Source: Halisarca cf. caerulea
Lineage: Eukaryota > Porifera > Demospongiae > Chondrillida > Halisarcidae
Reading direction: 5' to 3'
Assembly: GCA_963170055.1 (NCBI GenBank)
Contig: CAUJGJ010000303.1
Location: 27,201 to 91,200 of the forward strand
DNA length: 64,000 bases
Part shown: positions 58,901 through 64,000 of the stretch, piece after piece
How the letters are laid out: each line of letters opens with the position of its first letter
How positions within the stretch are numbered: position 1 is the stretch's first letter
Translations under genes and position numbers: made by a program
The notes under the pieces: generated by a model
Databases searched by the model: none
The model's input: the letters and a program-made list of their open reading frames with translations, nothing else
What the model was told of the DNA's origin: nothing

Positions 58901-60875
58901 TGTCACCTGTGTATTTTTACAGTGTATATAAAGTTTTTCATGCACATTGTTCAAAATCGCAATGCGCTCATTCACAACGTACGTAATTTGTGTCCACAGT
59001 GGCACTTAACACTAGTGTACACATGGTAGATGCAAATCCATGTTCCTTTGAAGATCTGCCGTTGATATTGATTAATCTCTGCACTAGAGAATGCAAGAAA
59101 CTGCAGTTCTTCTAGCAATTTACTACAGAACAGGGTTCTGCTGAATAGCATAAACCACAAAAAATTGGGTCCTACAGATTACTAGCTACCATTGATGTGA
59201 ACAATATGACCCAGAAGAACAGAAAGAGCAATTCATAAGCATATAGTAGCACATATGGAATAACTGAGGTGCAGAAGTATGACCTAGAATTTACTTCTTA
59301 GTAATGCTCATATAGTCTTTCATAGAGGGTAGCAAATGTTTGAAAGCAACCATAGTGAAGTTAAAACTGCAGAATGTAGAAGTGTTAGTAGGCATATTTT
59401 TAGTATTTGCAGTTAATTGGCCATTTTGGCCATGTTTATCTTCATGCAGGAATACTTCACCTAGTATCCCTATTGCAACCTCCTAGCAGTGCACCGTTAC
59501 TCATGGCTTCATTGGTGAGCTCAATGGGTTCCTATCTTAATTGATTTGTTCACAAATTATTTGGAAAATTGTTGCGAATTCTCTATACTCGCTGTACTAA
59601 ACGTTCTCCTTTTGACGTCATAGCGCATTATTCACGAACATGGTTGTCAATTTTGTGGTGGTGGTTTTTTGGTTTGTTAGCTATTTTTGCTTGCTTTAGA
59701 ACATTTGCTGCCAATTTAACACTGCCAAAGTTCTTGATTTGGAGATAACTATTGTTTTTTTTTTGTGAAAAAAATTTGCATGTGAGTGGCCCTTTAACAC
59801 ATCGATTGTGTAGTTTCTCAAACTTTCTAATTGGTAATGTGAATCTTGTTGGATCCTATTGCAGTGTGACGAGGTCTTGAATGGCTTGAAAAAACGAAAG
59901 GGAAATGCAATAGAATAGTTGTAGTCAAAGAACCAGGGCCTCGTAAATCGTGTGAACATCAAGTATATATATTTTAGGAGACGTCAGCAACAGCATACAA
60001 GGGACCTAGTTGAGGTAGTTGGACTGGAAACCCCAAAGCAGAGAAAGAGTAAACTACAGAAAGAGCAATTCCTGCAAAGCAGTGCGGAAAATGGTGCTGT
60101 AGTGTTGAAGTGCTACTTTGTGTTTTCTGTTTTTAGCTGTGATCTTTTAATACTGTCCTAAGCGATTCTCATCTTGTAATATTCGGCTTGTTCTCCACCA
60201 AAATGTCCACTTTATTGAGGTTTGAGGAGGCGTGAGGCTTTCCTACCCTCCAACTATTTCCGAAATGGTCTCTCTGCCATCGTACAAAGACACATTATAC
60301 TTTCTCTGATAACTAAGGTGATAATATATTACCATAGGTACTCTCAGTAACTTACATTTGATAGAATACAGATAATTTTACACTTCTAGCGGTATTGTCT
60401 TTAATAAACATAACATAATTTTAATCAACACTGTAACTCGTCTTGTTTGATTGCGAAAATGGCATTCTACATTAGGTAATTTATGCTTTCGCTCTTAGGC
60501 ATAACCCTCGATGTGCTAAACCCAAGGAATTTATTTGGGATCATTTTTAGTATTTTAATAGATTACGTAAGACTTAGCGTAAGCTAGAACTTCTTTGTAT
60601 GTGCTGTTTGTTACGCCATCGAAGCTTTTAAGTTGCATCGGAGAAAAGGATTACTTCTTTGTGGCAACATAGACGAACATTTATTTGACCAAATCGCCCA
60701 ATCCAAGAGATTCACAACCGCACCGCGGTATCGTTTTGCATTTAGCATTAGTATAATATTTAGTGTTTGACAACGACATCTTCTCCAACTGAACCCTTTT
60801 CAGCATCTCTAGAGTCCTTCCGCTGTATTATTACATATTTGTTAGATTGTTCTGGGTATTTTTGACGTTCTTTAA

Positions 60876-62525
<1,650 letters not shown>

Positions 62526-62932
62526 TTAAATCCCTTTTTGCACGATAGTGAAGGTGTTGTGCATGTATGAGTACTCTGCAATCATGTATGCTCAATATAA
62601 ATTGTGTATGAAATAGACAGTGTAAATCAAGAGTGAGTCTTGGCATGCATGCACAAGTTAAATCTGCCACTTGTGAGTGGCATGCAATATTTTGACACAT
62701 GACTTTTGTTACTACTGTAATTCTGGACAGGCGAAGGGCTAGATGGCTGTAATATTAGACGGATAGGGATATAGCTGAACAGGGCCAGATGGGCATAGTG
62801 TTATTCATACATAATGGCTGATTTTGCACACCAAATCTTCCATGTACTCCTATTTAAACATGAAATTTGCAAGTAAGATTATACGTAATGTAAAGTATTT
62901 TCTTTACGAATAAAAAAAATGTCATGGGCCCT

Positions 62933-64000
62933 TTGTTGTGATACTGAATCTTTTGGCTATACTTGGATAAACTTTGTGTGTTTCCTCGTCATTTTCTCAA
63001 TGAATAGCCTTTTAGGACAGAAGACCTCTTCGTGGTATTAGTTTCATCATGCAATGACGACAATCCCGAGCGATTCAAGTTTCCAAGGCCGTAGGTCATG
63101 GGCGTCCCACAAGTTTTTAAGCTTGAATCACTTGTTAAATGGTTTTATACACCTTTGTTCATGTACTTCTCTAAAGTTGCTCTCAGTTGTAGGTATCAAT
63201 GGAGTGAGTGAGTCACAAACCTATAAGCAAAAGCTATAAAACACAAGCACTCATGGGTGATCTATGCTGTTATATGTTCATCCAAAAGTAGCTGATCCAG
63301 CGAATGTTTAGGATTTGTGTATTGACAATTTACTTGCTTGAGAAATGTAGGTATAGTTTCAAAAACCTACAGAAGGCACTTCACATTAACAAGTGGGGCT
63401 CACTTGTGAAAGATGAATCCTATAGACCCCTATACCTGACCTGTAGCTTAATTCAAAAACAAAAAAATGAGAATAATAATCTTAACACGATAACGGCGCT
63501 ACCGAGCCATACCTCACTATCTGTGCTTTGAGATTCTCTAAACAGTTGGGCTTATCAAATTCTTAAACTACTTTGCAGTGGTCTAGTAGCTAGTGGGTGA
63601 AATGCTCCAAAAGTACTCATTAAAGCTGTTGATCCCCTATATCATTAGTTCCTGGGGTAAAAACTAATTTACACTTAAACATGGTGGCCATGTTTTGTGT
63701 CAATCATACGTTTGGACATGGATAGTATATTATGTAAGAAGTACAGTAGGAGTCAAAAAAAGTTACTGTACCGTTGCCGTTCTACCGCCGTTGCACGCCA
63801 CGCCGTAGGAGAAAAAAACGGCACGCGCACGGTGACGGCACGCCGTACTTTTTCATAATGTAACCGTTTTTTTTTCATTTCATGTGGCTTCTTCGGAATA
63901 TACTTGAGAAAAAATGGCTGTAGCGACTTCGTAAACTTTCAGTTTTTAATATATTTTGTCGCTCACTAATGTGGGATACAGAAGAGCTATATTACTCTCT
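62933..64000. other. Right flank, no recognised gene
   Basis: No exon of the sulfotransferase gene is seen. Near 63755-63850 there is a GC-richer stretch with repeated ccgttgccgt/cacgccgta words that may be the start of another element cut by the window edge. Confidence 0.35.

Noticed and set aside
59952..60161. Basic 69-residue frame with KQRKSKLQKEQFLQ.
   Set aside because: Located between termini of the TTAA-type elements; it may be a transposon fragment, but no family can be named.

Overview
This is eukaryotic, animal-type DNA: AT-rich, with short phase-matched exons separated by long introns, many dinucleotide microsatellites and a very dense load of DNA transposons, MITEs and decayed retroelements. 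Gene content and repeat style fit an early-branching metazoan. A demosponge such as Amphimedon is my best guess (inference from the feel of the repeats and retroelement fragments, not proven).

Left half (1-38.5 kb): two complete, convergent paralogues of the serine-hydrolase-like SERHL family (alpha/beta-hydrolase fold). Copy A is on the + strand (exons 639-18704; 12 exons, 299 aa). Copy B is on the - strand (exons 38507-27288; 12 exons, 305 aa). I assembled both exon by exon. All splice phases close and all 24 exons have recognisable splice sites. Exon structure is identical, including a 20-nt microexon just after the nucleophile serine. Similarity is patchy: exons 2, 3 and 12 are near-identical, exons 7, 10 and 11 are strongly diverged. 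Introns are swollen by transposons: a MULE-like element with 9-bp target duplications in A intron 6, a TIR-bounded element enclosing a reverse-transcriptase relic in A intron 7, a hAT-like MITE inside a microsatellite in B intron 2, and others.

Between the convergent 3' ends (18.7-27.3 kb) there is no recognisable host gene. This stretch holds a hAT-like MITE with a perfect 8-bp duplication, Tc1/mariner-type MITEs, a 2.95-kb foldback transposon whose terminal inverted repeats contain 21-bp tandem arrays and whose core is a broken integrase-like transposase, and a decayed retroelement coding fragment.

Right half (38.6-64 kb): a retroelement C-terminal fragment interrupted by a 200-base N gap, then a repeat-rich intergenic stretch, then the 5' part of a + strand carbohydrate sulfotransferase gene of the HNK-1/chondroitin type (Sulfotransfer_2). 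Coding exon 1 (46789-47070) gives the membrane anchor and exon 2 (52171-52309) reaches the start of the PAPS-binding motif; the catalytic remainder must lie beyond 64000. The last 11 kb are intron or intergenic DNA filled with a Tc1-like transposase relic, TTAA-flanked nested elements and a 0.5-kb (CA)n tract.

No convincing new multi-gene system was found. The most interesting signals are the mosaic divergence of the SERHL pair, the array-bearing foldback transposon, and the RT relic enclosed by DNA-transposon-like TIRs.
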